From assembly GCF_029689925.1 (NCBI RefSeq), contig NZ_CP121445.1, forward strand, positions 5,824,501 to 5,888,500: a stretch of DNA of 64,000 bases. Direction: 5' to 3'. The notes beneath the pieces were generated by a model that was given only the letters and a program-made list of their open reading frames with translations, was not told the origin of the DNA and did no database searches. This stretch comes from Anaerocolumna sp. AGMB13025. GTDB lineage: Bacteria; Bacillota; Clostridia; Lachnospirales; Lachnospiraceae. Shown here one piece after another: positions 52,149 to 60,767 of the stretch (its first letter is position 1; every line of letters starts with the position of its first letter). Both the position numbers and the translations under genes were made by a program.

Positions 52149-53156
52149 CTATGTGGTCTTACCATATATCACCACCGGAAGTGTGGTATAGGTCTGTATC
52201 TGGAGGGACGGATTATTTAACTTCCTAAGCATCATAATACCGGCTTGTACCCCCATATCGTAAACATTGATGTCAATTACCGTAAGTTTCGGTTCGATTA
52301 TTTCCGAATAAGGATAGATGTCAAAGGTAAGCACCGCGATATCCTCCGGTAACTTAAGGTTTAACTTTTCTATGGCTTTTATGACACCCACTGCAATGGT
52401 ATTGTTTTCACAGGTAAGGGTTCTGGGTGGTTTGTTGGAATTAAGCAGGTTCATGGCTGCCTCATAACTTTCTTCCCTGCCGGAATCGGTGTAATATATC
52501 CGTTCCGGGGCAAGCTGATAACCATAATTATACAAAGTCCCGATAAAGCCTTTCTGGCGCTGCATGGATATATAATCCGTTTTTTTACCGCCGATAAAGG
52601 CGAAATCCGTATAACCTCCCGCTATCAGGTGCTCAGCTGCAAATTGGCCCGCCAAAGCATGATTGGTATCAATCCAGCATAACTGGGTTTCAAACCCGGG
52701 GTGCCCTATGACAATATGAGGAAATTGCCTCTTTAATATCAACGCGGCAGTTTCTTTATTGATGGCAGAACCATGGATAATCATACCGTCCGCACTCTTT
52801 TTCGCCATTACTTTCTCTACTGATTCACCCTTATAAGATTCTTCGGAGGTATCTAACAGGGTCATCATATAGCCCGCTTTGGATAATTCTTTATTAACCC
52901 CGCACATGATATCAAACATATGAGGATTATGATAAGCCTCACCCTTACCTAAGGAAGTTAAAAATACTATATTATCCGTAGTCTGTCTTGCAAAGCTTAC
53001 AGCTCTCGAATTTGGGGTGTAATTTAATTTTTGAACTGCTTTATTCACACGCATTATGGTTGCCGGTGATATGGTCGTCCAATTATTTAGTACTTTCGAA
53101 ACAGTTGAAATGGATACTCCTGCTTCCCGTGCGACATCTTGAATGGTTACAGACAT
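52149..53156 (-). CDS. LacI family transcriptional regulator of the maltodextrin genes
   Basis: 335 residues. The N-terminal helix-turn-helix and hinge (TIQDVAREAGVSISTVSKVL, TYTPNSRAVSFARQ-type) are typical; the rest is a periplasmic-binding-like sensor domain (MFDIMCGVNKEL, YTDFAFIGGKKTDY, DIAVLTFDIYPYSE). Divergent from the maltodextrin importer. A LacI-type palindrome lies over the importer's start site (53314-53331), and a half-matching one lies before its own start (53198-53212), so repression of both is likely. The inducer would be a maltose derivative. Confidence 0.9.
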   Translation of the reverse strand: MSVTIQDVAREAGVSISTVSKVLNNWTTISPATIMRVNKAVQKLNYTPNSRAVSFARQTTDNIVFLTSLGKGEAYHNPHMFDIMCGVNKELSKAGYMMTLLDTSEESYKGESVEKVMAKKSADGMIIHGSAINKETAALILKRQFPHIVIGHPGFETQLCWIDTNHALAGQFAAEHLIAGGYTDFAFIGGKKTDYISMQRQKGFIGTLYNYGYQLAPERIYYTDSGREESYEAAMNLLNSNKPPRTLTCENNTIAVGVIKAIEKLNLKLPEDIAVLTFDIYPYSEIIEPKLTVIDINVYDMGVQAGIMMLRKLNNPSLQIQTYTTLPVVIYGKTT

Positions 53157-53197
53157 AATTATTCTCCCGAAATATTTGACATTTTTATAATTATAGT

Positions 53198-53212
53198 ATA
53201 GCGCTTTCCTAA
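53198..53212. promoter_or_regulatory. LacI-type half-site before the regulator gene
   Basis: On the minus strand TTAGGAAAGCGC matches the left half and central CG of the operator at 53314-53331; the right half diverges. Its place upstream of the lacI-type gene suggests weak autoregulation. Confidence 0.5.
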
Positions 53213-53304
53213 CAAAGTCAACTATTTTTACAATTTTTTATTGACCTTACCCCTTCTTACTTGTTAATATAGCTAAAGAAAGCAGCTAATATTGGCTATT
53301 CTGA

Positions 53305-53331
53305 TATAATTGTTAGGAAATCGTTTTCCTA
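53305..53331 (+). promoter_or_regulatory. Importer promoter -10 and LacI-type operator
   Basis: TATAAT at 53305-53310 is followed by TAGGAAATCGTTTTCCTA (53314-53331), a palindrome with central CG typical of LacI-family operators. It covers the transcription start region, so the regulator would block the maltodextrin operon. A CcpA-type site could look alike. Confidence 0.75.
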
Positions 53332-53353
53332 TATGAGAAGGAGAGGTTAATTT

Positions 53354-54652
53354 ATGAAACGTATATTGAGTATTCTTTTAAGTCTTTTATTTACCTTAAG
53401 TTTATTATCCGGCTGCAGTAGCAAGCCGGATGCTGTGCAGGAAACAGGTAAAGGGACAAATCAGCCGGCTTCCGTTGAAGCAACAGCAGAAGTAACAACA
53501 AAAGAAACTGCAGAAACTGAGCCGGTACAGCTTACCATCTGGCATGACGGCGACGAATCCATCATGGCAGTCATGGAGGAAAAATTAAATGACATGCTTC
53601 AAAATGAAAGTATTACCGTTCAGTTCAGCAAGAAAACCGGACTGACCGACCAGTTGAAATTATACGGCAACGATTCTGCTAACGGCCCGGACATGTATTT
53701 TTATGCCCAGGACCCTATCGGAACTTTTTCTGAGATGGGTATTTTGGCACCCATTACAGATTTTATCAGCCGCGAAACAATGTCTGACCTGCTTCCCATG
53801 ACTCTTGAGGCCGGCAATTATAAGGATATGCCCTATCAGCTTCCAATGTATTTTGAAACCTTACTGTTTATTTACAATAAGGATTTATGGAAGGGAGAGA
53901 TACCTACTACTACCGAGGAATTGTATGAATATATGACTGCCAATACGGATACACAGGCAGGTACCTATGCGGTTGTTAATCAGCATTCAACCGCTTATAA
54001 TGTGGCACCTTTCATAAATGGCTTCGGCGGCTCCATTATAAATCAGGATGCCGTACCTGGCTTAAACCTTCAGGAAACAAAGGATGCGGTAATTTATAAT
54101 AAGAAGTTTGCAAGTCTTGAGGCGGATGGTGACTATAATACCGTGGGTACTTTATTTAATGAAGGAAAGGCTTCCGCCATTATCGGAGGACCCTGGCTCA
54201 TTGCAGGTATGAAATCTGCCGGTATTAATCTTGGTTTTAAATCCCTGTCGGATTTTATACTGCCAAACGGCAAAGGGCTTGCACCATATTCCGGTGTACA
54301 AGGGTTCAGCGTGTTAAAATATGCGGCTGTGGCGAAAAAAGAAGCCATTGCGAAAGTTTTAGAGGTTCTGTCCGGTCCGGAAATCAGTCTCGAATTAGCG
54401 AAAAAATCCAACTGCGCACCGGCTAATATAAAAGCTTACGAGGATATAGACGTAGCTGCCAATGAAATGATAACCGCTATTAAGGATACTGCCGAAACCG
54501 CAGTGCCTATGCCCAATATTCCGGAGGTGAGTGTTATGTGGGGACCAACGGAATCCTTTTTGGCTACTGTTAATAAATCCGGAGAAGATGTGGATAAATC
54601 AGCCAATCAGTACCAGCAGGAAGCTTTAACTGCTATTGCTGATATGCAGTAA
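53354..54652 (+). CDS. Maltodextrin-type solute-binding lipoprotein (extracellular)
   Basis: 432 residues. Lipoprotein signal ends LLSGC (Cys21) and a Ser/Thr/Glu-rich linker follows. The mature region is the periplasmic-binding-protein type II fold: VQLTIWHDGDESIMAVMEEK near 55, MYFYAQDPIGTF, NYKDMPYQLPMYFETLLFIYNK and ASAIIGGPWLIAGM are all typical of MalE/CymE-type proteins. It heads an operon with two permeases and an intracellular GH13 enzyme, so the substrate is probably maltodextrin. No ATPase gene lies here; a shared MsmK/MalK-type one elsewhere is expected. AGGAGAGG precedes ATG. Confidence 0.92.
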   Translation: MKRILSILLSLLFTLSLLSGCSSKPDAVQETGKGTNQPASVEATAEVTTKETAETEPVQLTIWHDGDESIMAVMEEKLNDMLQNESITVQFSKKTGLTDQLKLYGNDSANGPDMYFYAQDPIGTFSEMGILAPITDFISRETMSDLLPMTLEAGNYKDMPYQLPMYFETLLFIYNKDLWKGEIPTTTEELYEYMTANTDTQAGTYAVVNQHSTAYNVAPFINGFGGSIINQDAVPGLNLQETKDAVIYNKKFASLEADGDYNTVGTLFNEGKASAIIGGPWLIAGMKSAGINLGFKSLSDFILPNGKGLAPYSGVQGFSVLKYAAVAKKEAIAKVLEVLSGPEISLELAKKSNCAPANIKAYEDIDVAANEMITAIKDTAETAVPMPNIPEVSVMWGPTESFLATVNKSGEDVDKSANQYQQEALTAIADMQ

Positions 54653-54709
54653 TTCCACCGGATATAAATACAGGGACTAATGTACCTTGTATAACGGATC
54701 AAAAATCCC

Positions 54710-54748
54710 GGGGGACTGCCGCAAGACCACCGTTTTGCACTGCCCCCC
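54710..54748 (+). other. Post-lipoprotein stem-loop
   Basis: GGGGG (54710-54714) pairs with CCCCC in the 54743-54748 run, and inside GCAAGAC pairs with GTTTTGC around CACC. No U-run follows. Such stems between a binding-protein gene and its permeases often protect the upstream mRNA and raise binding-protein levels. Confidence 0.6.
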
Positions 54749-54776
54749 ATTTATTAAGTGAAAGGTCTGACTTTCT

Positions 54777-55664
54777 ATGAAAAGAAAACATAAATACCTG
54801 CCCTGGCTTTATACCTTTCCTGCATTTTTACTAATCGGAACCATTATTATCTTTCCTATTGTTTATACAGGATTCATTTCTCTGACCAATATGAGTTTAT
54901 ATCATTGGCAGGATTACACAATAAGCGGCCTGGAAAATTATCAGAGGGCGCTATTAAAGGTTGACTCCGGGTTCTTGATGGCATTGTTAACTACAGTGTT
55001 ATGGACTATTTGCAATATGGTGCTTCAGGTTGCAATTGCTTTTTTGATTGCCCTGGGCTTAAATGTACCGGGTTTAAAATGGAAAAGGTTCTATAAAACC
55101 CTCCTCATGTTTCCCTGGGCTATGCCGGCTTATGTATCAATACTGTTATGGCGTGTGGGTATGTATAATACGGAGTTCGGACTTTTAAACAAGCTGGCTG
55201 CATTCCTTGGAATTCCCAAGATTAATTATTTATCCGAAAATATACCGGCCTTTTTGTCCTGTATGATCTTAAATCTTTGGATGGCACTTCCCTTTATGAT
55301 TATGATGATAGACGGTGCCCTGCAAAGCATAGATAAAAACTGTCAGGAAGGTGCCATGATAGATGGTGCCGGCTTTATAAAAAGAAATTTCTATATAACT
55401 ATCCCCGCCTTAAAGCCTATTATTGGACCTGCCATAGTAATGACGGCTTTTACCACCTTTAAGCAGTTTGATATTATTTACCTGCTTACCATGCAAAAAG
55501 GTGCTTTATCCGGTGCTACCTTACAAACCATCATAACCTATGCCTACCAGAATGCGTTTGTATCTAATAATTACGGTTTGTCATCCGCCGTATCCATGAT
55601 CATATTTTGTATGATTATCCTATTTTCAATCACATTAAATAAAGGCATTAAGGAGGATAACTGA
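54777..55664 (+). CDS. Maltodextrin ABC permease, MalF type
   Basis: 295-residue permease with about six helices. The ATPase-contact loop EGAMIDGAGFIKRNFYITIPALKP (about 195-215) is a canonical EAA motif (EGA, G, I, P in place). The N-terminal part lacks the long extra domain of Escherichia MalF. Its stop overlaps the next permease start by one base (TGATG). Part of the maltodextrin operon under the LacI-type regulator. Substrate inferred from the neighbouring GH13 enzyme. Confidence 0.93.
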   Translation: MKRKHKYLPWLYTFPAFLLIGTIIIFPIVYTGFISLTNMSLYHWQDYTISGLENYQRALLKVDSGFLMALLTTVLWTICNMVLQVAIAFLIALGLNVPGLKWKRFYKTLLMFPWAMPAYVSILLWRVGMYNTEFGLLNKLAAFLGIPKINYLSENIPAFLSCMILNLWMALPFMIMMIDGALQSIDKNCQEGAMIDGAGFIKRNFYITIPALKPIIGPAIVMTAFTTFKQFDIIYLLTMQKGALSGATLQTIITYAYQNAFVSNNYGLSSAVSMIIFCMIILFSITLNKGIKEDN

Positions 55665-56509
55665 TGATAAAGAAGAAAACCAGACAAAAACTCCGGTTAT
55701 TGCTGTTAAACGGGATTTTCCTTGTTCTATGCCTGTCGGCATTAGTACCGATTCTCTATGCCCTCTCCATGGCTCTTAGCCAAAGCGGCAGCGGACTTTC
55801 TTCCGGTACTGTTCTATTCCCCGAACATCCCACACTGGAGAATTTCCGTATAATCCTGTTTGATAAACCCTTTATGACCTGGCTTAAGAATTCCATCCTC
55901 TTAAGCGGCGGAACTGTTCTAATTGCCATCGGGTTTGCGGTCTGGGCCGCCTATGCATTTTCCAGATACCGTTTTAAGGGCAGAAAAACGGTATTGCAGC
56001 TGCTCTTATTATTAAATGCCTTTCCCCAGATTCTTACCATGTTTGCTATATTCCGTCTGATGAAAACCATGAATTTATTAAACCGGCATATAGGACTGGC
56101 TATAATTTATGCCGGCTCCATGTGTATATTTGCTATATGGAATTTAAAAGGATATTTTGATTCCATTCCCATAGAGATTGAGGAAGCTTCTAAAATAGAC
56201 GGGGCAAATGACTCGAAAATGCTTTTAAAAATTATTTTGCCGCTTGCAAGTCCTGCCATCATTGTAACCGCTGTTATGGTTCTAATTTTTGTTTGGAATG
56301 AATATTTATTTGCCACTACATTTATGTTAAGTGAAGGAAATTACACACTGGCAAGCGGCTTATATCAACTGCAGACCGGCGATTACGGACGTAACTGGCC
56401 TTTATTTTCCGCGGCCTCCATCTTAGTCTCAGTTCCTGTCTTAATCATATTCTTTTGCATACAGAAATATATGGTTTCCGGCCTGACTGCAGGCGGTGTA
56501 AAAGGATAA
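55664..56509 (+). CDS. Maltodextrin ABC permease, MalG type
   Basis: 281 residues with six helices. The EAA loop IEIEEASKIDGANDSKMLLKIILPLASP is complete, and the C-terminal helices follow the MalG order, ending in IQKYMVSGLTAGGVKG, the classic MalG end. Its ATG overlaps the previous stop by one base, so it is cotranslated. Followed 25 bases later by the GH13 gene. Together they import malto-oligosaccharides. Confidence 0.94.
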   Translation: MIKKKTRQKLRLLLLNGIFLVLCLSALVPILYALSMALSQSGSGLSSGTVLFPEHPTLENFRIILFDKPFMTWLKNSILLSGGTVLIAIGFAVWAAYAFSRYRFKGRKTVLQLLLLLNAFPQILTMFAIFRLMKTMNLLNRHIGLAIIYAGSMCIFAIWNLKGYFDSIPIEIEEASKIDGANDSKMLLKIILPLASPAIIVTAVMVLIFVWNEYLFATTFMLSEGNYTLASGLYQLQTGDYGRNWPLFSAASILVSVPVLIIFFCIQKYMVSGLTAGGVKG

Positions 56510-56534
56510 AATCACACACTTAAGGAGTTAATTC

Positions 56535-58292
56535 ATGAATAAACGAGCTATTTTACATATCCCCCAGTCCCAGTATGCCTTTCCGCGTACGGAAAAAATC
56601 ATGACCATCCGGCTTCGCACAGCAAGTGATGACCTGACTTCCTGTACCTTGTATTATGGTGACCGGGCATGCTGCGAGACCCCCGTGAGTTTTTACCCCC
56701 TGCCCATGGCAGTTGTAGCTAAGGACGAGCTGTTTGATTATTACGAAGTTACGTTTGACAGTCCATTTAACCGGTTATGTTATTATTTTAAAATAGAAAA
56801 AGAGGAAGAATGGACCTATTATTATGGGGATCAACTTACCAAGGAACTGCCTGATATACTCCTTAACGGAACTATTATCGAAGGACGCAGCGAATATTAC
56901 CAATATCCTTTTATCTTGCGGGGAGAAATACCGGATGTTCCGGAATGGTTTAAAAAAGCAGTTGTATATAATATTTTTCCTGATAGTTTTGCCAATGGAA
57001 ATCAAACACTTATCACCCAGGAAAAACAGATTTTAACTGATACAGGTTTTCCATCTAAAGCGAAGCTGGGAGGAACGATAAAAGGAATCACTGAAAGTCT
57101 TTCTTATATTAAAAACTTAGGTTTTACCTGTATCTATTTAAATCCTATTTTTATGGCAGGTGAATATCACAAATATGATATTCTGGATTATTACAGGATT
57201 GATCCCTGTTTTGGGAATGAAGAGGATTTTCGTGAACTGGTTGAAAAAGTGCATGAAAACCATATGCATATAATAATAGACGGTGTGTTTAATCACTGCG
57301 GCTGGTATTTCTTCGCTTTTGAAGATGTAGTTAAAAACGGGGAATCTTCAAAGTACAGAGATTGGTTTTATGATCTGAAATTTCCGGTGATCCGTCCTGT
57401 ACAGGGAGAGACCCCGACCTATGCCTGTTTTGCTTACGAAGGTAAAATGCCGAAATTAAACACCTCCAACAAGGTGGTTGCGCAGTATTTTGCAGATGTA
57501 TGCAGATACTGGATCCGAAAATTTGGAATCGATGGCTGGCGTCTGGATGTGGCCAATGAGATAGACCGGGATTTCTGGAGGGTCTTTCGGAAGGCCGCCA
57601 AGGATGAAAACAAAGACATCGTTCTGATTGGGGAAGTATGGGAAAATGCAGATGCCTGGCTACGCGGAGATATCTTTGATTCTACCATGAATTATGATTT
57701 CAGAAAACATTGCAGGGATTTTTTCGCTCTTGGTAAAATCGATGCTTTTACCTTCGGGGCACATATTTCCCAGATGCTGCTCAGATATCCGTACAACATT
57801 ACCCTGGGGCAATTAAATCTGCTGGACACCCATGATGTATCACGTTTTCTGTCTCTTTGCAGCGGTGATATAAAGAGGTGGAAACTTGCCTTTATTACCC
57901 TTATGTTATTACCCGGTGTCCCAAGTCTATTATACGGAGATGAAAAGAAAATTACAGGTTTAAAAGAAGCCGATTACAGAAGTCCCATGCCCTGGCAGTC
58001 AGAGGAAGAGGAACTTGAGAATTTCATCCGTTTCATTATCAGTCTTCGAAAAAAATACATCGGTATAACCTCAGAATATCAGGTAATACCTGTACAAAAA
58101 GGAAGTTACCTGTATTCCTTTTACCGGACTGATAATCGGACCAAATTACTGGTGATTATGAATGCCGGGGATACTACGGAAGGGTTTAAACTACCCTCTT
58201 CCTCTCAGCTTTTAACAGGCGAAGGCTTCCGCCTTAGAGAACCGGATTTAGCGGAAATTCAGGCAATTGGTTACGGAATCTGTCTGCTTTAA
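56535..58292 (+). CDS. GH13 alpha-amylase family enzyme, intracellular neopullulanase/cyclodextrinase type
   Basis: 585 residues, no signal peptide, so it acts on imported oligosaccharides. An N-terminal beta domain (about 1-120) precedes the TIM barrel, as in neopullulanase and cyclomaltodextrinase. Catalytic regions are intact: DGVFNHCG near 250, GWRLDVANEID with nucleophile D338, IGEVWE with general acid E367, and DTHDVSR with H433/D434 (the transition-state stabiliser). GDEKKITGL and a C-terminal beta domain end the protein. It would cleave alpha-1,4 links in maltodextrins or cyclodextrins. AAGGAG precedes ATG. It is the last gene of the operon. Confidence 0.94.
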   Translation: MNKRAILHIPQSQYAFPRTEKIMTIRLRTASDDLTSCTLYYGDRACCETPVSFYPLPMAVVAKDELFDYYEVTFDSPFNRLCYYFKIEKEEEWTYYYGDQLTKELPDILLNGTIIEGRSEYYQYPFILRGEIPDVPEWFKKAVVYNIFPDSFANGNQTLITQEKQILTDTGFPSKAKLGGTIKGITESLSYIKNLGFTCIYLNPIFMAGEYHKYDILDYYRIDPCFGNEEDFRELVEKVHENHMHIIIDGVFNHCGWYFFAFEDVVKNGESSKYRDWFYDLKFPVIRPVQGETPTYACFAYEGKMPKLNTSNKVVAQYFADVCRYWIRKFGIDGWRLDVANEIDRDFWRVFRKAAKDENKDIVLIGEVWENADAWLRGDIFDSTMNYDFRKHCRDFFALGKIDAFTFGAHISQMLLRYPYNITLGQLNLLDTHDVSRFLSLCSGDIKRWKLAFITLMLLPGVPSLLYGDEKKITGLKEADYRSPMPWQSEEEELENFIRFIISLRKKYIGITSEYQVIPVQKGSYLYSFYRTDNRTKLLVIMNAGDTTEGFKLPSSSQLLTGEGFRLREPDLAEIQAIGYGICLL

Positions 58293-58436
58293 ACCTTTTT
58301 TCAAATTCTACAATACCATAAAAATGCCTTTACTAACTTACAAGATATAATTACACCCTATAACCCTTTATTGATTCAGTAACTGTAACACTAAAATTAA
58401 GCTTCGACTTTGCACCCTATTATAAAAAAGATCAGG

Positions 58437-58474
58437 AAAAACGAGCTTTGCTGATTGAAACAAAGCTCGTTTTT
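58437..58474. terminator. Perfect bidirectional terminator
   Basis: AAAAACGAGCTTTG pairs with CAAAGCTCGTTTTT (14 bp, no mismatch). It lies between the convergent GH13 and acetyltransferase genes and can serve both. Confidence 0.92.
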
Positions 58475-58489
58475 CTAAAATATTATCTT

Positions 58490-59062
58490 TTAATCTTCTG
58501 AATTTTTCTTCCCAGTATACAGTTTCTTTGTTATTCCATATACAGCTAAATCGCATATTCCAGTATTGTTTTTTCCAGCTTCTAATAGAGTCCCTTCATA
58601 TATAAGACCCGATTTTTTCATGACCTTTCCTGAATTGGGATTGCAAATATCATGTCTGGCATAAATTCGATTGCACTCAACTTTTTCAAATAAAAACTTT
58701 ATGACTTCTTGAAATGCTTCACTTACAATTCCTCTGTGCCAATATTCCTCCCCTATGCAATATCCTATTTCTACAGCATTAATGTCTTCCTCCATATGAA
58801 CGATTGCAAAACTGCCAATTGCTTGGTGATTTTCTTTCCACTCGATGCACCATTGATAATACTTCTTATCTTCATAATTTCTTACCCATAATTCTAAAAT
58901 AGATTTTGAACCATCTTCTGAAGTATAGGTTGGCCAAGTCAAATACCTGGTGACATTATCTTGACTTGCCCAGTTATGATACATATCTTTCGCGTCAGTC
59001 AGCCTAAAGGGTCTTAACACCAAACGCTCTGTTTCTAATACGACGGTTCCTTGATGATTCAT
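58490..59062 (-). CDS. GNAT acetyltransferase, RimJ/RimL type
   Basis: 190 residues. TERLVLRPFRLTDAKDMYHNW at the N terminus and IGYCIGEEYWHRGIVSEAFQEVIKFLFEK are the RimJ/RimL-type acetyl-CoA fold; the conserved GYCIGEEYWHRGI segment corresponds to motif A. GAGGTTAAT precedes ATG. It probably acetylates the N terminus of a protein or a small amine. Upstream on the same strand lies a Met T-box leader (59405-59706), about 340 bases away, with the structured repeat region between. No methionine gene is seen there, so whether the T-box controls this gene is uncertain. Confidence 0.87.
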   Translation of the reverse strand: MNHQGTVVLETERLVLRPFRLTDAKDMYHNWASQDNVTRYLTWPTYTSEDGSKSILELWVRNYEDKKYYQWCIEWKENHQAIGSFAIVHMEEDINAVEIGYCIGEEYWHRGIVSEAFQEVIKFLFEKVECNRIYARHDICNPNSGKVMKKSGLIYEGTLLEAGKNNTGICDLAVYGITKKLYTGKKNSED

Positions 59063-59144
59063 ATTAACCTCAATTCTTGCGCACGCTCTTTGCGCATATC
59101 AAGTTTGTGGTGCGCAAGCACAAATTTGCGGTTGAAACATTTAT

Positions 59145-59343
59145 TTTTCAATCTATACACTCATTGCATAACACATCTGTGAACAGATGTGTTACTGCCA
59201 CATATAAAAGGTTGAAAGAATCTATAAGTGGCATCCTCTCATTCATAATATTTTCTTTCAACCTATACAACCAATCTATATCGCAAGTTTACTCGCAATA
59301 CTGCCACTAATGTAATGTGAAGAATATTTCGTGGCATCCTCTC
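59145..59343 (-). repeat. Two tandem ~105-nt structured repeats between T-box and acetyltransferase
   Basis: On the minus strand each unit reads GAGAGGATGCCAC, 20-30 bases, GTGGCAGTA, a variable hairpin, then TGTATAGRTTGAAA. TGCCAC/GTGGCA form one stem. Boxes recur at 59331-59343 and 59228-59240 (GTGGCATCCTCTC on the plus strand), and at 59299-59307 and 59193-59201 (TACTGCCAC). The variable hairpins differ in sequence but keep pairing (GCGAGT/ACTTGC, and AACACATCTG/CAGATGTGTT). This is RNA-like structure on the minus strand. Function unknown. Confidence 0.65.
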
Positions 59344-59404
59344 TAATTGTTATTTTCATACAAACTTTTTTTCACGATACCAGTTCTGCCTGTTAAAAAC
59401 TTTA

Positions 59405-59706
59405 ACTCTTCCTTAGAAAAAAAGCCCTCCTCTCTGAAAAATTTCTTTTTCAGGGACGAGAGCGATGCTTCGTGTTACCACCCTAAATTCACTTATACCT
59501 CACGATACAAGTCTTATTAATTACGGACAAGAAATGATTCATCGATAGTCTATCACGATAACGGGTGCTCCCGTCGCAGCCTAACAAAATGTTTCGGTGC
59601 GCAGCTCCGAGGCCATGTTCAACCAGTTATTGCCTTCCTCATTTTCACCATACTGAGGTCTCTGTAAAAGCTCAAAAGGTTTACTCTTCTCTTCCATGCT
59701 TTTTTA
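59405..59706 (-). ncRNA. T-box leader, predicted Met-specific
   Basis: On the minus strand: stem I ends GAAC-ATG-GCCTCGGAG, where ATG (59616-59614) is the specifier codon, as in GAAC-NNN arrangements of known T-boxes. The T-box sequence is AGGGTGGTAACACG (59484-59471), close to AGGGTGGNACCGCG; its U-G-G-U would pair with ACCA of tRNA. A terminator follows (CTGAAAAA/TTTTTCAG, extended, then a U-run). The usual target would be metS or a methionine gene, but none is downstream in this window; the next gene is an acetyltransferase. Confidence 0.82.
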
Positions 59707-59781
59707 AATATTAAATAATTATATCTTTCAAATTCTTAATTGTCAATCATGATTTTCCACTTTATTACATCATAATTTTTC

Positions 59782-59896
59782 ACCTAATCAAGTAATTACA
59801 TTCCACTTTATCAAGTAATTCCCTCCTACTTTATCAAGTAATTTCCTCCTACTTTATCAGGCAATTACTTTCCACTTAATCAAGTAATTACATCCC
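59782..59896. repeat. Tandem array, five copies of exactly 23 bp
   Basis: Copies begin at 59782, 59805, 59828, 59851 and 59874. The consensus starts ACTTTATCAAGTAATT and ends TTCC or CTCCT. Degenerate copies lie on both sides (for example 59757 and around 59940). Lies between the T-box and the third exporter's permease stop; no gene is seen in the 59707-59993 gap. Confidence 0.9.
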
Positions 59897-59993
59897 ATTC
59901 TATTACTATATATCTTTCCTTTCTCAACCAAATTTCTTTTCCACTTTATTGCAAAACTTATATCCTACTTTGTTACCACTTCCCACTTATATA

Positions 59994-60767
59994 CTAATGT
60001 AAATTCCTTTTCGATCGATAGAACATTATAAAAATCAAGATTCCTGCTAAAGCAAAAAAGAATATATAAGACTGTATCATTGGTACGAAATTATAAGCCT
60101 TTCCAATCCAAACCGAATAAAAGTCTTTATTAAAATACGTGGAGGGGAGGAGATTCGATATGATTTGGAGGTTCTTTGGCAGTTTATCCAAGGTAATTCC
60201 CATCATACCGCTTAATACCATCATACCAAAGTAGATGATCATGGTTATCATATAAGTAAGCCCAAACTTTTTAACCAGGTTTGCGATCCCATGGGCTAAG
60301 ATAAACAACGCTGCTGCAAAGGTATATAAACAAACGATATAAATAACCACTCCTGAGGCTTTCGGAACAGCAATTTTAATTACCTTCCAGCCTACAATAA
60401 AATAAAGAATATAGGCAAAGGTCATATAAACAAATTCCGCAATCAGTCGATTAATCAAAGTATACTTTTCACTAAAGCCAAAGAGCTGCATTCTAAGGGG
60501 AATATCTTTTTCAATATCCTGGGAGCAAGTACTGGAATAACCCATGAGGATAGTTGCTAAAGGGATAACTGCTCCTATGCCAAGGAAAATAGAGGTGATA
60601 ACTTCATTCATATAGGAAGCACTGCTGCCGATTTCTCCTTCAACTGACTTTGTAATAAGGATCGATAACAGGATCGGGAAGCCTAACCCAAAGATATGGA
60701 CGAAGGGGTTTCCTGCTACATTTCTTAATTCATATTGTATCATTCTAGGTGAGATTCTATTTTTCAT
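59994..60767 (-). CDS. ABC-2 type permease (third exporter)
   Basis: 257 residues with about six helices (about 22-42, 60-80, 100-125, 135-155, 170-190, 225-245). ATG 60767 is preferred: AGGAGG lies eight bases before it. The longer frame from 60803 overlaps the ATPase without a site. It overlaps the ATPase end by 11 bases, so the pair is coupled. ABC-2 exporters with a single permease and ATPase in a two-component setting move antibiotic peptides or sodium; specificity unknown. Confidence 0.83.
   Translation of the reverse strand: MKNRISPRMIQYELRNVAGNPFVHIFGLGFPILLSILITKSVEGEIGSSASYMNEVITSIFLGIGAVIPLATILMGYSSTCSQDIEKDIPLRMQLFGFSEKYTLINRLIAEFVYMTFAYILYFIVGWKVIKIAVPKASGVVIYIVCLYTFAAALFILAHGIANLVKKFGLTYMITMIIYFGMMVLSGMMGITLDKLPKNLQIISNLLPSTYFNKDFYSVWIGKAYNFVPMIQSYIFFFALAGILIFIMFYRSKRNLH

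Noticed and set aside
59101..59343. CRISPR array
   Set aside because: Only two units, internally structured, no constant short repeat with unique spacers and no cas genes.
59782..59896. CRISPR array or iteron origin
   Set aside because: The 23-bp units are contiguous without spacers and no replication initiator lies near.
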